Positions 8,284 to 16,033 of a DNA stretch of 64,000 nucleotides are shown here, one piece after another. Made by a program: the position numbers and the translations under genes. Where the stretch lies: contig NZ_KB895452.1 in assembly GCF_000374865.1 (NCBI RefSeq), positions 711,830 to 775,829 of the forward strand, given 5' to 3'. The stretch comes from Arthrobacter sp. 135MFCol5.1. GTDB taxonomy: Bacteria > Actinomycetota > Actinomycetes > Actinomycetales > Micrococcaceae. Each line of letters opens with the position of its first letter. Positions within the stretch are counted from its first letter, which is position 1. The notes beneath the pieces are model-generated. The model ran no database searches. It worked only from the letters and a program-made list of their open reading frames with translations, and was not told where the DNA came from.

Positions 8284-8778
8284 ATGAGGAAAATACTAGT
8301 GCGCCTGCTTCTGGCGACGCTCTTGGCAGCGATGGCGCTGCTCGCTCCACAAGCGGTCCAGGCCGCCCCGCCGGTCCCGGCGTATCCTGCGTGCCCCGGT
8401 TTTGACGTCACGCTCAGTTCGACCGGTGGGACACAGGACGTCCGCATGACACGAATCAAGGACGGAATCATCTACACCGTCGTCGCCGGCCGTGGAACAA
8501 CCATCACGGTGACCAATGCCGAATCCGGAAAGTCAGTAACGTTCGGCACGAAGGGTTCGGTCACCAGGAGCGCCACGGACATCGCCACCGGCGACATTAC
8601 GTGGTCGCTGTCCGGCGCAAACCTGGTCCTGTTGTTCGACAAGGTTGACCTCGGCGGACCGTCCACCATCCTGTACACCGGTGTGGTCAAGTACACCACT
8701 GACAGCAACTACACCCTGACCCAGCCCTTCCAGCAGCAGTCAGGCACGCAGCGGAACATCTGCGCTGAGCTGGGCTAG
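8284..8778 (+). CDS. Small secreted protein, paralogue of the gene at 26007-26504
   Basis: 164 residues with a clear Sec signal peptide (basic start, hydrophobic core LLLATLLAAMALLA, AQA/AA-type cleavage near residue 30). The mature part carries only two cysteines, one at its beginning (CPGFDV) and one five residues from the end (CAELG), suggesting a closing disulfide. Shared positions with the second copy include the CxxFD start, a TAG/VAG-R/K-G turn, a GSV segment, LVLLF/LILF, D-GPTT/GPST and the CA-LG ending. ATG 8284 has GGAG at 8271-8274; an in-frame ATG at 8269 overlaps that site. Function unknown. Confidence 0.8.
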   Translation: MRKILVRLLLATLLAAMALLAPQAVQAAPPVPAYPACPGFDVTLSSTGGTQDVRMTRIKDGIIYTVVAGRGTTITVTNAESGKSVTFGTKGSVTRSATDIATGDITWSLSGANLVLLFDKVDLGGPSTILYTGVVKYTTDSNYTLTQPFQQQSGTQRNICAELG

Positions 8779-8839
8779 GCGGACACTCGTCCGGGCGGCG
8801 GCATAAACTCCGCTGCCCGGGCGAACTTTTTTAGAGCGT

Positions 8840-8866
8840 TGTCGATCCGGGCTTCCCCCGCGCGTC
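8840..8866 (+). promoter_or_regulatory. Candidate ECF42-type promoter
   Basis: TGTCGA (8840-8845) and CGTC (8863-8866) are separated by 17 bp, upstream of the YCII/ECF42 pair. This fits the TGTCGA / CG(A/T)C-type motif reported for the ECF42 group, so the sigma factor may drive its own operon. The downstream gene has a good ribosome binding site (GGGAG 8911-8915). Confidence 0.55.
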
Positions 8867-8921
8867 GTATGGGTAGGGGCTCCAACAGTGGGCTCTTATT
8901 GACAAGCGAAGGGAGTTCAAA

Positions 8922-9257
8922 ATGTCCAAGTATCTGATCCTGATTTACCAGGACGAAGCGGTGACCAGGCAGGCCGAAGGCGAGTCGATCAGCGCCAACT
9001 ACCAGGAGTTCATGGAACGCCGCGGAGCGTCCCTGATCAGCGGCGCCGCCCTCCACCCGTCCTCCACGGCGACATCCATCCGGCGCGACGGGGCCGGCGG
9101 GTTCGTGGTGACGGACGGCCCCTTTGCCGAGTCGAAGGAGACCCTGGGCGGCTACTATCTGGTGGAGGCGGCCGACCTCGACGAAGCGCTCCAGATCGGC
9201 AAGGAGGTGCCCGCCGGCGTCGGGGTTGAGGTGTGGCCGGTCCGGGTGGTCAGCTGA
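8922..9257 (+). CDS. YCII-related protein with DGPF motif
   Basis: A 111-residue dimeric alpha-beta barrel protein of the YCII/DGPF family. The defining motif appears as VTDGPFAESKETLGGYY, followed by the helix EAADLDEALQIG. Its biochemical role is not established; in actinobacteria DGPF proteins are characteristically encoded with, and controlled by, ECF42 sigma factors, exactly as here. The TGA stop overlaps the sigma factor ATG by one base (TGATG), indicating coupling. Confidence 0.92.
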   Translation: MSKYLILIYQDEAVTRQAEGESISANYQEFMERRGASLISGAALHPSSTATSIRRDGAGGFVVTDGPFAESKETLGGYYLVEAADLDEALQIGKEVPAGVGVEVWPVRVVS

Positions 9258-10504
9258 TGGCGCGGGCCGCCGGCTCGGAGGTTGCAGCCGCGGTTGCCCA
9301 TGCGCACCGCCGGGAGTGGGCGTTCGTGCTGGCGGCCACGGTGCGGGTTGCCGGGGACATTGACGCCGCTGAGGAAGCCGTCCAGGACGCGTACGCCAGC
9401 GCCTTGTCCACGTGGGGCGGGAACGGCATCCCGAGCAATCCCGGGGCTTGGCTGACGGTGACAGCACGACGACGGGCTTTGGATATGCGGCGCCGTGCGG
9501 CAACGGCGCAACGGGCTCTGCCCAAGCTCCTTGGCCGTGAGGACGACGACGGCGGGTTCACAGATGGGGACGATATTCCGGATGACCGGCTGAGGCTGAT
9601 TTTTACCTGTTGCCACCCTGCCCTTCCCTTTGAGGCACGGGTGGCCTTGACGCTGCGGCTGCTCTGCGGACTGTCCACGGCCGAGGTGGCGCGGGCGTTC
9701 TTGGTCCCCGAGGCCACCATGGCGGCCCGCATCACCCGGGCGAAGAAGAAGATCACGGCCGCTCACATCCCCTACCGGGTGCCGTCGGCGGACGAGCTGC
9801 ACGAGCGCGTGGACGGAGTCCTGTCGGTGGTGTACCTCGTGTACACCACCGGGCACACGGCGCCGTCAGGAGCCGACCTGATGCGCCGGGACCTTGCCGA
9901 GCGCGGCGTGGAGCTTGCCCGGCTGCTGCGTGAACTGCTTCCTGCCGACCCCGATGTGGCCGGGCTCCTGGCCCTGGTCCTGCTGACAGAGGCGCGGCGG
10001 GATGCCCGGGTGGACGGGAACCGGGACCTCGTCCTGTTGGAGAACCAGGACCGGTCCAAGTGGGACCGGCACGCCGTCACGGAGGGAGTGGCGCTCCTGC
10101 GCGAGGCGCTGGCGTCCCGGCCGCCCGGCCGCTTTGCCCTCATGGCAGCCATCGCTGCCGTCCATGACGAGAGCGGGTCCTGGTCCGGCACCGACTGGCA
10201 GGAGATCCTTGGCCTTTACGACCTGCTGATGGAGCGGTGGCCCTCCCCCGTGGTCCGGCTCAACCGGGCCATCGCCCTGGGCTTCGCGGTGGGGCCGTCC
10301 GAGGGGCTGGCAGAACTCGATGCGCTTGGCGCCGAGCCGCAGCTTGCAAGGTACCCGTACCTGGCTGCGGCGCGCGGTGACTTCCTGGTCCGGCTGGGCC
10401 GGCCGGATGAGGCGCGGGTGGCGTTCGAGGAGGCATTGATCCTGACGGACAACGAAGCCGAGCAGCGTTTCCTCCGTGCCCGCCTGTCCGGCCTGGCCGG
10501 CTGA
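9257..10504 (+). CDS. ECF42-group RNA polymerase sigma factor with C-terminal TPR-like extension
   Basis: 415 residues, far longer than a normal ECF sigma factor. Sigma region 2 is near residues 10-80 (EEAVQDAYASAL, PGAWLTVTARRRALD) and region 4 near 130-165 (LCGLSTAEVARAFLVPEATM, RITRAKKKI). The remaining 240 residues are helical DUF6596/TPR-like repeats, which replace the usual anti-sigma factor control in this group and are needed for activity in studied members. The ATG at 9257 overlaps the upstream stop and is preferred over GTG 9233. The gene ends before a strong terminator. Confidence 0.92.
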   Translation: MARAAGSEVAAAVAHAHRREWAFVLAATVRVAGDIDAAEEAVQDAYASALSTWGGNGIPSNPGAWLTVTARRRALDMRRRAATAQRALPKLLGREDDDGGFTDGDDIPDDRLRLIFTCCHPALPFEARVALTLRLLCGLSTAEVARAFLVPEATMAARITRAKKKITAAHIPYRVPSADELHERVDGVLSVVYLVYTTGHTAPSGADLMRRDLAERGVELARLLRELLPADPDVAGLLALVLLTEARRDARVDGNRDLVLLENQDRSKWDRHAVTEGVALLREALASRPPGRFALMAAIAAVHDESGSWSGTDWQEILGLYDLLMERWPSPVVRLNRAIALGFAVGPSEGLAELDALGAEPQLARYPYLAAARGDFLVRLGRPDEARVAFEEALILTDNEAEQRFLRARLSGLAG

Positions 10505-10544
10505 CGCCGCCAGTTGCCGGTTCGCCGTGGCCCGCGGCAAAGGG

Positions 10545-10568
10545 AAAGCCCCTCCTAGGAGGGGCTTT
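10545..10568 (+). terminator. Intrinsic terminator of the YCII-ECF42 operon
   Basis: A fully palindromic 24-nt sequence, AAAGCCCCTCC (10545-10555) with TA and GGAGGGGCTTT (10558-10568), about 40 bases after the sigma factor stop. Confidence 0.85.
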
Positions 10569-10815
10569 CAACGTAGTGGTTGTCACTTGGCTTCCGATAG
10601 TGGTCGGTGTTGATGCACTCCCCCTTCCCGGACGCCCCCGGGCGCCCATCCGGACTATGACCTAAATCACTTTATAGACCTCCGGCTAGGGCGTAAAGAC
10701 CCTAATCGAAAAAAGGCACGGCGTTCGACGGCGGGGCGCGGCCGGCGTCTGACATCGCAGCGACCGGTGCCCAAGCCAGCGACCGGGCATTATGCTTCTG
10801 ACGGAGGGCAGAACT

Positions 10816-11445
10816 GTGAACAAAAACCGGCTTGAGGCGTTCAGCGATGGCGTGCTGGCAATCATCATCACCATCATGGTGCTGGAGCTGCGAGTACCTG
10901 AGGAGCCCACCTGGCATGGCGTCGCCGGGGTGCTGCCCACCTTGCTCAGCTACCTGCTCAGCTTCGTCTATGTGGGGATCTACTGGAACAACCACCACCA
11001 CCTGATCCAGATTGCGGACCGCGTCAACGGTGCCATCCTCTGGGCCAACCTGCACCTGCTGTTCTGGCTCTCCCTGTTCCCCTTCACCACCCGGTGGATG
11101 GATGAGTCCGGGTTCGTAGAGGTGCCGGTGCTGGTCTACGGCATCAACCTTCTCGCCGCAGCCATCGCTTTCTACATCCTGGAGCAGGCACTCATCCGCG
11201 AACAGGGCAAAACCGGGGCCGTCGCCCAGGCCCTGGGGCGCGACTGGAAAGGCAAGGCCTCGCCACTGATCTACCTCGTCGGCATAGCCCTGACCCTCGC
11301 CCAGCCGCTCCTGGGTATCGCCGTGTACACGGTGGTGGCGCTGATCTGGCTGGTCCCGGACCGCCGCGTGGAGCACTTCGTGTACCGCGCCCACCAGCCC
11401 GGCGACGCCAACGGCCGGGACCTCCCCGGCCACACCACGCCCTAG
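10816..11445 (+). CDS. TMEM175/DUF1211 family potassium channel-like membrane protein
   Basis: A 209-residue protein with about six membrane segments. The opening NKNRLEAFSDGVLAIIITIM contains the FSD(G/A) signature of prokaryotic TMEM175 channels, in which TM1 forms the pore. Bacterial members have one such unit and assemble as tetramers, giving potassium leak conductance. The GTG at 10816 has GGAGGG seven bases upstream and is preferred over upstream in-frame codons. It stands alone; the structured region following its stop codon begins immediately at 11446. Confidence 0.88.
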   Translation: MNKNRLEAFSDGVLAIIITIMVLELRVPEEPTWHGVAGVLPTLLSYLLSFVYVGIYWNNHHHLIQIADRVNGAILWANLHLLFWLSLFPFTTRWMDESGFVEVPVLVYGINLLAAAIAFYILEQALIREQGKTGAVAQALGRDWKGKASPLIYLVGIALTLAQPLLGIAVYTVVALIWLVPDRRVEHFVYRAHQPGDANGRDLPGHTTP

Positions 11446-11541
11446 GTTTCCTTTCGGCGGGACCTATTCCTCTGGTCCGGGACCATCCCCGGAGATGCAC
11501 TGGTACCAGCAGGTGCCAGTGCATCCCGCCCGAAAGGAAAC
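11446..11541 (+). promoter_or_regulatory. Predicted multi-branched RNA leader enclosing the downstream ribosome binding site
   Basis: GTTTCCTTTCGGCGGGA (11446-11462) pairs with TCCCGCCCGAAAGGAAAC (11524-11541), apart from one bulged G. Inside it GATGCACTGGTACC (11494-11507) pairs with GGTGCCAGTGCATC (11512-11525, one wobble; it shares two bases with the outer arm), and a small TGGTC/GACCA hairpin sits at about 11472-11485. The result is a three-way-junction-like fold whose right outer arm contains the AAAGGAAA Shine-Dalgarno of the ORF at 11547. It may act as a terminator for the channel gene, a translational switch, or both. I recognise no known riboswitch class. Confidence 0.55.
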
Positions 11542-11546
11542 GCAGA

Positions 11547-11627
11547 ATGGCCAAGGACACCGCGCTGGCCGCCGAGGGGACTCCCGAAGCAGCCCCGGGG
11601 TCACGATGGGAAGCCGTGGCAACGTGA
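11547..11627 (+). CDS. Short 26-codon ORF, possible leader peptide
   Basis: ATG 11547 follows a good ribosome binding site (AAAGGAAA) and encodes 26 residues beginning MAKDTALAAEG and ending in ...WEAVAT. Its TGA (11625-11627) overlaps the GTG of the next gene as GTGA. The peptide is Ala/Glu-rich and has no membrane segment. Because the downstream gene has no ribosome binding site of its own, this ORF probably couples its translation to the structured leader. It could alternatively be the original N-terminus before a frameshift. Confidence 0.5.
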   Translation: MAKDTALAAEGTPEAAPGSRWEAVAT

Positions 11628-11986
11628 CAGCCACGAAACACAATCCGTCCGCCGTGGCAGCAATCAAGGCAGTCCACACTCTCGCGTGGCTGTCGATTGA
11701 GCTATGCGTCGTCTACGTGCTCGTCACCGGCTTGGCCGGGCGGACCGACAAGCGCGTCGGCGTGGCGGCGGCAGTGGTCGCCGCCGAAACCCTGGTATTT
11801 GCCGCCAACGGATTCCATTGCCCCCTCACCGGCCTCGCGAAACGGTACGGCGCCGAAACCGGCTCGGTCACGGACATCTACCTGCCAAAATGGTTCGCCC
11901 ACAACCTTCCGGCCATCCACACTCCCCTGCTGGTGCTGATGGCCTACCTCCACATAAGGAACATCCGCCGAGGGCTGGCCGGCTAA
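11624..11986 (+). CDS. Small four-segment membrane protein, DUF2784-like
   Basis: 120 residues from GTG 11624. Hydrophobic stretches lie near residues 15-40, 47-65 and 92-110; between them is the motif NGFHCPLT and a TDIYLPKWFAHNLP segment. The HCPLT motif is reminiscent of DUF2784 membrane proteins, but I cannot assign a function. There is no ribosome binding site before the GTG; translation probably depends on the overlapping 26-codon ORF. An ATG at 11606 in the same frame is an alternative start. Confidence 0.72.
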   Translation: MTATKHNPSAVAAIKAVHTLAWLSIELCVVYVLVTGLAGRTDKRVGVAAAVVAAETLVFAANGFHCPLTGLAKRYGAETGSVTDIYLPKWFAHNLPAIHTPLLVLMAYLHIRNIRRGLAG

Positions 11987-12026
11987 GGGCCAACCTACCG
12001 GCGGCGCTCGTCGAACGTGGAGGAGC

Positions 12027-13535
12027 TCAGATGTCCGCCAGCAAGGACGTGGGGTTTTCGATGGCGTCCGCCACGAAGCGGAGGAAGCCGCCGGCGGTGC
12101 CACCGTCGCACACCCGGTGGTCGAAGGTGAGGGTGAGCTCGGTGACCTTGCGGACAGCGAGCTCACCGTTGACCACCCAGGGCTTGTCGATGATGCGGCC
12201 CACGCCGAGGATGCCCACCTCCGGGTGGTTGATGATGGCAGCGGATCCGTCCACGCCGAATACGCCGTAGTTGTTCAGGGTGAAGGTGCCGCTGCCGAGT
12301 TCGGCGGGTGTCGCCTTGCCGTCCCGGGCCACCTGCGTGAGGCGGCGGATTTCCGCGTCCAGTTCCCGGGCGCTGAGTTTCTCGGCGCCGCGGACGGAAG
12401 GCACCACGAGGCCGCGTTCGGTCTGGGCCGCGAAGCCGAGGTTGATCCCGTCGAACGAGACGATCTCCTGCGAGCCGTCCTCCGCTGTTTCGATCCGCGT
12501 GTTCAGTTCCGGGTACTTCTTCAGCCCGGCGGTGACGAACCGGGCGATGAAGGCGAGCAGGCCCGGAGCTTCCCCACCCTTGGCTTTGAGTCCTTCCCGC
12601 AGCTCCATCAACGCCGTGGCATCCACATCCACCCACACGGTCGCTTCCGGGATTTCCGAGCGGCTGCGCGCCATGTTTGCGGCCACTGCCTTCCGGACAC
12701 CGCGGACAGGAGTGCGGGCGGAGACGGCAAGACCCGTGCGGGGGTCTGCGGTTTTGGTTTCGACAGGCTCAACCGCCGGGGTGCGCCTGGTTTCCGCCGG
12801 CTCGACCGCCGGGGTGGAGATGGCCGCTTCGACGTCGCGGCGCATGATGAGGCCACTGTCGCCGGAGCCTTGGAGGCCGCCGAGATCGACGCCGTGCTCC
12901 CGGGCCATGCGCCGGACCAGCGGTGAAATCACCGCGCCGAGCTTGCCGGGGACGCGGGTGCGCAGGAGGCTGAGGTCGTCCTCGGTGGTGTTGACAGGCT
13001 TGGTTTCGACAGGCTCAACCACCGAGAGCGCGGCTTTGGGAGCACGGGTGCGCCGGGCAACGCCGTGACCGCCGGGAGTGCCATAACCGATCAACACATT
13101 CCCCGACCCGGCCTTCTCCTCTTCCCGGTAAGTCTCGGCTGCAGCCTCTGAGGCAGCTGGCGCGGATGATGCCGCCCCGGGAGTGGCATCGGGCCTTCCT
13201 GAGCCGGACGACATGCTGCTTGCAGCATGGTCGTCCGGCGAAGGGGCGGGGGCGGCGTCATCCGCGTCAGCCCCACCGGCGACACCAGTAAAGAGCGGCG
13301 TCACCGAGATCAGCGGCTTCCCCACATCCAGGGTCTCCCCCGGCTTCCCGTGCAGCTCGGTGACGATCCCCGCGTACGGGGACGGAACCTCGACGGCGGA
13401 CTTTGCGGTTTCCACCTCGGCGATCGGCTGGTCAACAACAATCGTGTCCCCCACCGAAACGTGCCAGGCAACGAGTTCGGCTTCGGTCAGGCCCTCGCCC
13501 AGGTCCGGCAACAAAAACACACGTGCTTGGCTCAT
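12027..13535 (-). CDS. bkdC: Dihydrolipoamide acyltransferase (E2) of a branched-chain 2-oxoacid dehydrogenase complex
   Basis: 502 residues. The lipoyl domain occupies about 1-78 with the lipoylated lysine in EVETAKSAVEV (K45). A long variable linker follows, then a peripheral-subunit-binding domain (ISPLVRRMAREHGVDL ... SGLIMRRDVE) and the catalytic acyltransferase domain ending with the active-site HRVCDGGTAGGF. It receives acyl groups from E1 and passes them to CoA. ATG 13535 has GGGAG upstream inside the E1-beta gene and is preferred over a codon at 13550. Third gene of an E1a-E1b-E2 operon. The linker contains in-frame copies of a genomic repeat. Confidence 0.93.
   Translation of the reverse strand: MSQARVFLLPDLGEGLTEAELVAWHVSVGDTIVVDQPIAEVETAKSAVEVPSPYAGIVTELHGKPGETLDVGKPLISVTPLFTGVAGGADADDAAPAPSPDDHAASSMSSGSGRPDATPGAASSAPAASEAAAETYREEEKAGSGNVLIGYGTPGGHGVARRTRAPKAALSVVEPVETKPVNTTEDDLSLLRTRVPGKLGAVISPLVRRMAREHGVDLGGLQGSGDSGLIMRRDVEAAISTPAVEPAETRRTPAVEPVETKTADPRTGLAVSARTPVRGVRKAVAANMARSRSEIPEATVWVDVDATALMELREGLKAKGGEAPGLLAFIARFVTAGLKKYPELNTRIETAEDGSQEIVSFDGINLGFAAQTERGLVVPSVRGAEKLSARELDAEIRRLTQVARDGKATPAELGSGTFTLNNYGVFGVDGSAAIINHPEVGILGVGRIIDKPWVVNGELAVRKVTELTLTFDHRVCDGGTAGGFLRFVADAIENPTSLLADI
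12756..12778 (-). repeat. REP-like palindromic repeat inside the E2 gene, copy 1
   Basis: The plus strand reads GGTTTCGACAGGCTCAACCG followed by CCG, a sequence related to dispersed repeats of Arthrobacter-group genomes. Read on the coding strand it gives VEPVETK in the E2 linker. A degenerate copy at about 12789-12811 encodes VEPAETR. Confidence 0.65.
13002..13024 (-). repeat. REP-like palindromic repeat inside the E2 gene, copy 2
   Basis: The plus strand reads GGTTTCGACAGGCTCAACCA followed by CCG, differing from copy 1 at one base. On the coding strand it gives VVEPVETKP, again in the flexible linker between the lipoyl and E1/E3-binding domains. Confidence 0.65.
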
Positions 13536-13537
13536 GG

Positions 13538-14650
13538 TCAGTTCTCCCACTGAAGGTCGTCGACGGCGTCGAGGATGCGGTCCACGCCGGGCAGGTAGTA
13601 CTTCTCGAGTTTGGGCGCCGGGTACGGGACGTCGAACCCGGTGACCCGGCGGATGGGCGCGGCCAAGTAGTGGAAGCAGCGTTCCTGGACCCGGGCCACG
13701 ATCTCGGAGGACACGGACGCGAAGCCGTGTGCCTCGGCGATCACCACGGCCCGGCCGGTCTTCCGGACGGACTCACACACGGTGGCGTCGTCGAACGGCA
13801 CGATGGTCCGCACGTCGATGACTTCCAGCGAGCGCCCTTCCAGCGCGGCCGCTTCGGCGGCGGCGAGCGCGGTGGGGACGGACGGGCCGTAGGCAATCAG
13901 CGTGGCATCCGTTCCGGGACGGGCGACGGCGGCCCGGCCTTCGGAGGTGTGTCCCGTCGTCGTGCCTTCCGCATGAAGGCGCCGCAGCTCACCCAAGTCC
14001 ACCTGGTCCTTGGTCCAGTACATCTTCTTGGGTTCCATGAAGATGACGGGGTCGTCGGAGTCGATGGCTTCGCGGAGCATCCGGTAGCCGTCCGCCACGG
14101 TGGCGGGGGTGTACACCTTCAGGCCGGCGGTGTGGGCGTAGTAGGACTCGGAGGAATCGCAGTGGTGTTCCACTCCGCCGATGCCGCCGCCGTACGGGAT
14201 GCGGATGACCAGGGGCAGTCTCACGGCCCCCTTGGTGCGGTTGTGCATCTTGGCCACGTGGCTGACAATCTGCTCGAACGCGGGGTACGCGAACGCGTCG
14301 AACTGCATCTCGATCACCGGGCGCATCCCGTTGATCGCCATGCCGACGGCCATGCCCACAATGCCGGATTCGGCCAGCGGAGTGTCGAAGCAGCGCTGTT
14401 CGCCGAACGTGGCGGTGAGGCCGTCGGTGATGCGGAAGACGCCGCCCAGCATGCCCACGTCCTCGCCGAAGACCAGGACGGAGGAGTCGGCGTGCATGGC
14501 GTCGGCGAGCGCCGTGTTCAGGGCCTTGGCCATGGTGACCGGCTGCGGGCCGGCGGCTTCGGCGGACGCCGCCGCGGAGGCTGCGGCCCGGGCGGTGGCG
14601 GCGGAAACGTTGCCGTTGGCCTCGGACGAGGTGGTGATGGTGGGGCTCAC
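13538..14650 (-). CDS. bkdB: 2-oxoacid dehydrogenase E1 subunit beta
   Basis: 370 residues with the transketolase-like fold: AKALNTALADAMHADSSVLV at the start, FGEDVGMLGGVFRIT, the DTPLAESGIVGMAVGMA segment and EMQFDAF near the TPP site, and a C-terminal transketolase_C domain. With E1-alpha it forms the thiamine diphosphate enzyme that decarboxylates the 2-oxoacid. The GTG start overlaps the E1-alpha TGA as GTGA. The N-terminal 35 residues are Ala-rich and may be extra. Confidence 0.94.
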   Translation of the reverse strand: MSPTITTSSEANGNVSAATARAAASAAASAEAAGPQPVTMAKALNTALADAMHADSSVLVFGEDVGMLGGVFRITDGLTATFGEQRCFDTPLAESGIVGMAVGMAINGMRPVIEMQFDAFAYPAFEQIVSHVAKMHNRTKGAVRLPLVIRIPYGGGIGGVEHHCDSSESYYAHTAGLKVYTPATVADGYRMLREAIDSDDPVIFMEPKKMYWTKDQVDLGELRRLHAEGTTTGHTSEGRAAVARPGTDATLIAYGPSVPTALAAAEAAALEGRSLEVIDVRTIVPFDDATVCESVRKTGRAVVIAEAHGFASVSSEIVARVQERCFHYLAAPIRRVTGFDVPYPAPKLEKYYLPGVDRILDAVDDLQWEN

Positions 14651-15873
14651 TTGCCGGCCTCCTGTGAATCGGTAGCAGCTGCGTCGCGGGCGAGTTCGTC
14701 GGCGAGCATGGCGGATTCTTCCGCCAGCTGCGGTGTCTGCCGGTCGAAAACGTGGCGGAACAGTTCCTGCGGGTCGACGGGAACATCCTCGCTGAGGCCT
14801 TCGCGGAGCTGCGCGGCAACGGCCTCGGCGTGTTCACGGATGCGGGCCTCGCCGTCGTCGTCCAACAACCCGCGGTCCGTGAGGTACGTGCGCATCCTGT
14901 TGACCGGGTCCTTGGCCCGCCACTCGGCAACCTCGCTGTTTTCGCGGTAGCGGGTGTCGTCGTCGGCGTTCGTGTGGGCCTGCATGCGGTACGTGTTCGC
15001 TTCCACCAGCAGCGGACCGGAGCCTTCTCGGGCGAGCTTGACGGCGCGGTCCAGGACGGCCAGGAGCGCCACGACGTCGTTTCCGTCCACGCGCTCGCCG
15101 GCCATGCCGTAGCCCACGGCCTTGTGCGCGAGCGACGGCGCCACAGACTGGTGCGCCAGCGGCACCGAGATGGCGTACTTGTTGTTCTGGACGAAGAAGA
15201 TCACCGGCAGGTGGAAGACGGCGGCGAAGTTGAGGGCCTCATGAAAGTCACCTTCGCTGGTGGCTCCGTCGCCGCACATGGCCAGGACCACGGTGTCCTC
15301 GCCGCGGAGCTTGGCGGCGTGGGCCACCCCCACGGCGTGCAGCAGCTGGGTGGTCAGCGGGGTGCACTGGATGCCCACCTTGTTTTCGAGGGGGTCGTAA
15401 CCGCCGTGCCAGTCGCCGCGGAAAATGGTCATCACCTGCACCGGGTCCACGCCACGGGTCATGACGGCCACGGCGTCACGGTAGGTGGGGAACATCCAGT
15501 CGGCGTCGGAGAGGCACAGGGCGGCGGCAACCTGGCAGGCTTCCTGCCCGTGGCTGGAGGGGTAGACGGCCATCCGGCCCTGCCGGACCAAGGCGGAGTT
15601 CTGGTCGTTGACGCGGCGGCCGACGACGAGTTGCTCGTAGGCTGCCAGCAGTTCCTTGTCGCCGGGCACGGGGTATTCGTGGCCGGGCTGGGTGCCCTGC
15701 TCACCTTCGGGGATGAGCCGGCCGTCCGGGTCTACCATCTGGATCTGGTGCCGGGCGGGGAGCATGTAGTCCTCCACCGTGATGCCGAACTTCTTCACAG
15801 CTTCGGTCAGCGCGTTTCCTGCTGGCTCGGTGCTGGTGGTGTCCGGCGCGGTGTGGTCTGCGGAGATCGTCAT
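14647..15873 (-). CDS. bkdA: 2-oxoacid dehydrogenase E1 subunit alpha
   Basis: 408 residues, first gene of the operon. The TPP/magnesium-binding motif is CGDGATSEGDFHEALN followed by FFVQNN; YPSSHGQEACQVA and the RVDGNDVVALLAVLDRA segment are also typical. The residues and order favour a branched-chain 2-oxoacid dehydrogenase over pyruvate dehydrogenase, and the adjoining divergent Lrp-type regulator supports this. The ATG has GAAGGACGG upstream. No E3 gene lies in the operon; a shared dihydrolipoamide dehydrogenase elsewhere is expected. Confidence 0.93.
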   Translation of the reverse strand: MTISADHTAPDTTSTEPAGNALTEAVKKFGITVEDYMLPARHQIQMVDPDGRLIPEGEQGTQPGHEYPVPGDKELLAAYEQLVVGRRVNDQNSALVRQGRMAVYPSSHGQEACQVAAALCLSDADWMFPTYRDAVAVMTRGVDPVQVMTIFRGDWHGGYDPLENKVGIQCTPLTTQLLHAVGVAHAAKLRGEDTVVLAMCGDGATSEGDFHEALNFAAVFHLPVIFFVQNNKYAISVPLAHQSVAPSLAHKAVGYGMAGERVDGNDVVALLAVLDRAVKLAREGSGPLLVEANTYRMQAHTNADDDTRYRENSEVAEWRAKDPVNRMRTYLTDRGLLDDDGEARIREHAEAVAAQLREGLSEDVPVDPQELFRHVFDRQTPQLAEESAMLADELARDAAATDSQEAGK

Positions 15874-16033
15874 TGGTCCGTCCTTCGGTTGCCACTATTC
15901 GCTCCCAGTATGGTCTCGCAGCAGGTTTCGTATCTACCGGGTGGGCAAATCGTGGAGAAGCTGCTTCAAAGTGCCTACTATGGGAGACGATTTGTAACTG
16001 TGACGTGGATTACCGACGGGAGCCGTGGACAAA
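15874..16033. promoter_or_regulatory. Divergent bkd / Lrp-type regulator control region
   Basis: This short region must carry both promoters. GAAGC-T-GCTTC at 15957-15967 is a perfect palindrome with a single central base, a candidate half of an Lrp-type operator. TACTAT at 15976-15981 could be a -10 box for the regulator. Confidence 0.4.

Noticed and set aside
6159..8405. 748-codon plus-strand open frame
   Set aside because: Shadow of the monooxygenase gene continuing through intergenic DNA; composition is not protein-like.
12720..13030. Possible recent insertion sequence in the E2 gene
   Set aside because: Only short REP-like repeats are present, the frame is intact and there is no transposase.
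13403..14950. 515-codon plus-strand frame over E1-beta
   Set aside because: Antisense shadow, rich in Gly, His and Val, without recognisable features.
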